Shown here piece after piece: positions 13,904 through 14,864 of a stretch of DNA of 14,864 nt (within the stretch, counting starts at the first letter, position 1; every line of letters starts with the position of its first letter). Origin of the DNA: CAYVSY01 sp964454255 (GTDB taxonomy: Bacteria > Bacillota_I > Bacilli_A > RF39 > UBA660); NCBI GenBank assembly GCA_964454255.1, contig CAYVSY010000023.1:1-14864 (forward strand). The letters are read 5' to 3'. Under the pieces are notes generated by a model. That model worked only from the letters and a program-made list of their open reading frames with translations, ran no database searches and was not told where the DNA came from. The translations under genes were made by a program, and so were the position numbers.

Positions 13904-14864
13904 TATTCTTTTATTATTAACATTTGATCAATATTTAATAAATTACTTGTTAAATTGTTTAATTTTTTAATTTCATCAACAGTCGTATTAAATTTCTTTG
14001 CTATACTATATAGACTATCTCCTTTTTGAACAGTGTATGTTAATTCATTATATTCTTGTGGAATTTGTAAAGTTTGACCAATACTTAAAGAATTACTTGT
14101 TAGTTTGTTTAATGTTTTTATATTTTCGACTGTTGTATTATACTGTCTAGCAATGTTATATAGACTGTCGCCTTTTTTTACTATATATGTTACATTAGGA
14201 CTGATTGGTTCTACTATCTCTTCTGGTATTTTTAATATCTGACCAATACTTAATAAATTATTAGTTAAATTATTTAATTTTTTAATTTCATCTACAGTTG
14301 TATTATATCTTTTTGCTATTCCATATAAACTATCTCCTTTTTGAACAATATATATTATTATTTTTTGTGGTTCTTCTCCGGGAGTAGGCAGTATTATTCC
14401 TGGTATTTTTAATGACTGACCTATACTAAGTTCGTTAGTTGATAAATTATTTAAATTTTTAATAGCATCAACAGTTGTATTATATTGTCTAGAAATACTA
14501 TATAATGTATCACCTTTTTTAACAATATATAGACCGGTTTCACTACTAGATGGTGGAAGGTATTTATCACCAGCATAAGAAGTGACTGCTTGAATAACGG
14601 CTTCGGCTAATTGTTTATAATTATCGGTTAAAAATTTAACATTATTAGCACTGTCGTCTATAAACCCATACTCAACAATGACAGGCTCAGTGTTACCTGT
14701 ATTTCTATGAATAAAGTAATAATCCTTGCTAGTATCTGACGGTAATCTTCTTTGATAATATTTTCTGGCTGTTTGGCCTGTTGCGGCTATATTATCTAAT
14801 ATTTTTTTGGCTAATTTGTCGTCGTTTCGCAAGGCATAAATTACTTCAGCGCCGGTTCCACCTG
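13903..14864 (-). CDS. N-acetylmuramoyl-L-alanine amidase with four LysM domains (5' end missing)
   Basis: The reading frame is open to the window edge, so this is a C-terminal fragment of 319 codons. A TTG near 14832 is inside the catalytic domain and is not the start. The first ~115 residues are the second half of an Amidase_3 domain, which cuts the amide bond between MurNAc and the stem peptide. They show G-T-G-A-E-V-I-Y near the edge and the catalytic Glu in V-E-Y-G-F-I-D. The zinc-binding His/Glu residues of the first half lie outside the window. Four LysM repeats of about 45 residues follow, each starting Y-x-V-x-K-G-D-(S/T)-L-Y and ending I-G/D-Q-x-L-x-I, with short linkers; they bind peptidoglycan glycan chains. 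The gene converges on the CwlJ-like gene, and each has its own terminator. A spore or mother-cell wall role is inferred from that neighbour only. Confidence 0.9.
   Translation of the reverse strand, partial: GGTGAEVIYALRNDDKLAKKILDNIAATGQTARKYYQRRLPSDTSKDYYFIHRNTGNTEPVIVEYGFIDDSANNVKFLTDNYKQLAEAVIQAVTSYAGDKYLPPSSSETGLYIVKKGDTLYSISRQYNTTVDAIKNLNNLSTNELSIGQSLKIPGIILPTPGEEPQKIIIYIVQKGDSLYGIAKRYNTTVDEIKKLNNLTNNLLSIGQILKIPEEIVEPISPNVTYIVKKGDSLYNIARQYNTTVENIKTLNKLTSNSLSIGQTLQIPQEYNELTYTVQKGDSLYSIAKKFNTTVDEIKKLNNLTSNLLNIDQMLIIKE

Noticed and set aside
14815..14832. TTG start near 14832 for the LysM amidase
   Set aside because: The frame continues upstream with a typical Amidase_3 sequence (G-T-G-A-E-V-I-Y), so the gene runs off the window.
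1..14864. CRISPR array, insertion sequence or prophage
   Set aside because: I saw no regularly spaced repeats, transposase or integrase motifs, terminal inverted repeats or phage structural genes.

Overview
The window is very AT-rich DNA with Gram-positive, low-GC Bacillota features: strong purine-rich ribosome binding sites, TTGNNN/TATAAT promoters, a lipoteichoic-acid-synthase-type enzyme, an ER-type (SipW-like) signal peptidase and a CwlJ/SleB spore-cortex hydrolase. I infer an uncultured, probably spore-forming Bacilli/Clostridia-grade bacterium. The sequence alone does not identify the species. I see no phage, IS element or CRISPR array.

Layout. (1) 146-3612, minus strand: a tight four-gene operon with its own promoter, a palindrome inside that promoter and a terminator. 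In transcription order it encodes a cytosolic protein with a degenerate EAL (c-di-GMP phosphodiesterase-like) domain, a membrane-anchored protein, an exported protein with a SipW-type signal peptide, and the SipW-like peptidase. The two middle proteins share a C-terminal W-x-E-G-x-D-x-x-C motif. This looks like a surface-fibre or matrix export module with its own regulator, and it is the most interesting system here. (2) 3701-8898, minus strand: three singly transcribed envelope-type genes (an SDR oxidoreductase, an MMPL/RND exporter and an LTA-synthase-like sulfatase-fold enzyme), each ending in a hairpin that includes its own stop codon. (3) 8940-9894, plus strand: a strongly promoted gene split by a one-base frameshift, weakly PemK/MazF-like, divergent from the LTA-synthase-like gene. 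(4) 9890-11400, minus strand: a translationally coupled pair of membrane proteins (YwaF/TMEM164-like and CmpB-like). (5) 11464-12830, minus strand: two genes for Cna_B/carboxypeptidase-regulatory-like beta-sandwich proteins. One is unusually cysteine-rich and preceded by an 11-codon leader ORF. The other has an in-frame UGA at codon 14. (6) 12894-13059, minus strand: tRNA-Trp(CCA) with promoter and terminator. (7) 13379-14864: a CwlJ/SleB-like hydrolase (plus) facing an amidase with four LysM repeats (minus) that runs off the right edge.

UGA is almost absent as a stop codon here: every other complete gene ends in UAA or UAG. Tryptophan is otherwise always UGG and the only tRNA is the CCA type, so the standard code is most likely. 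The UGA inside the 11523-12380 gene is therefore either a nonsense mutation, a readthrough site or a sequence error.
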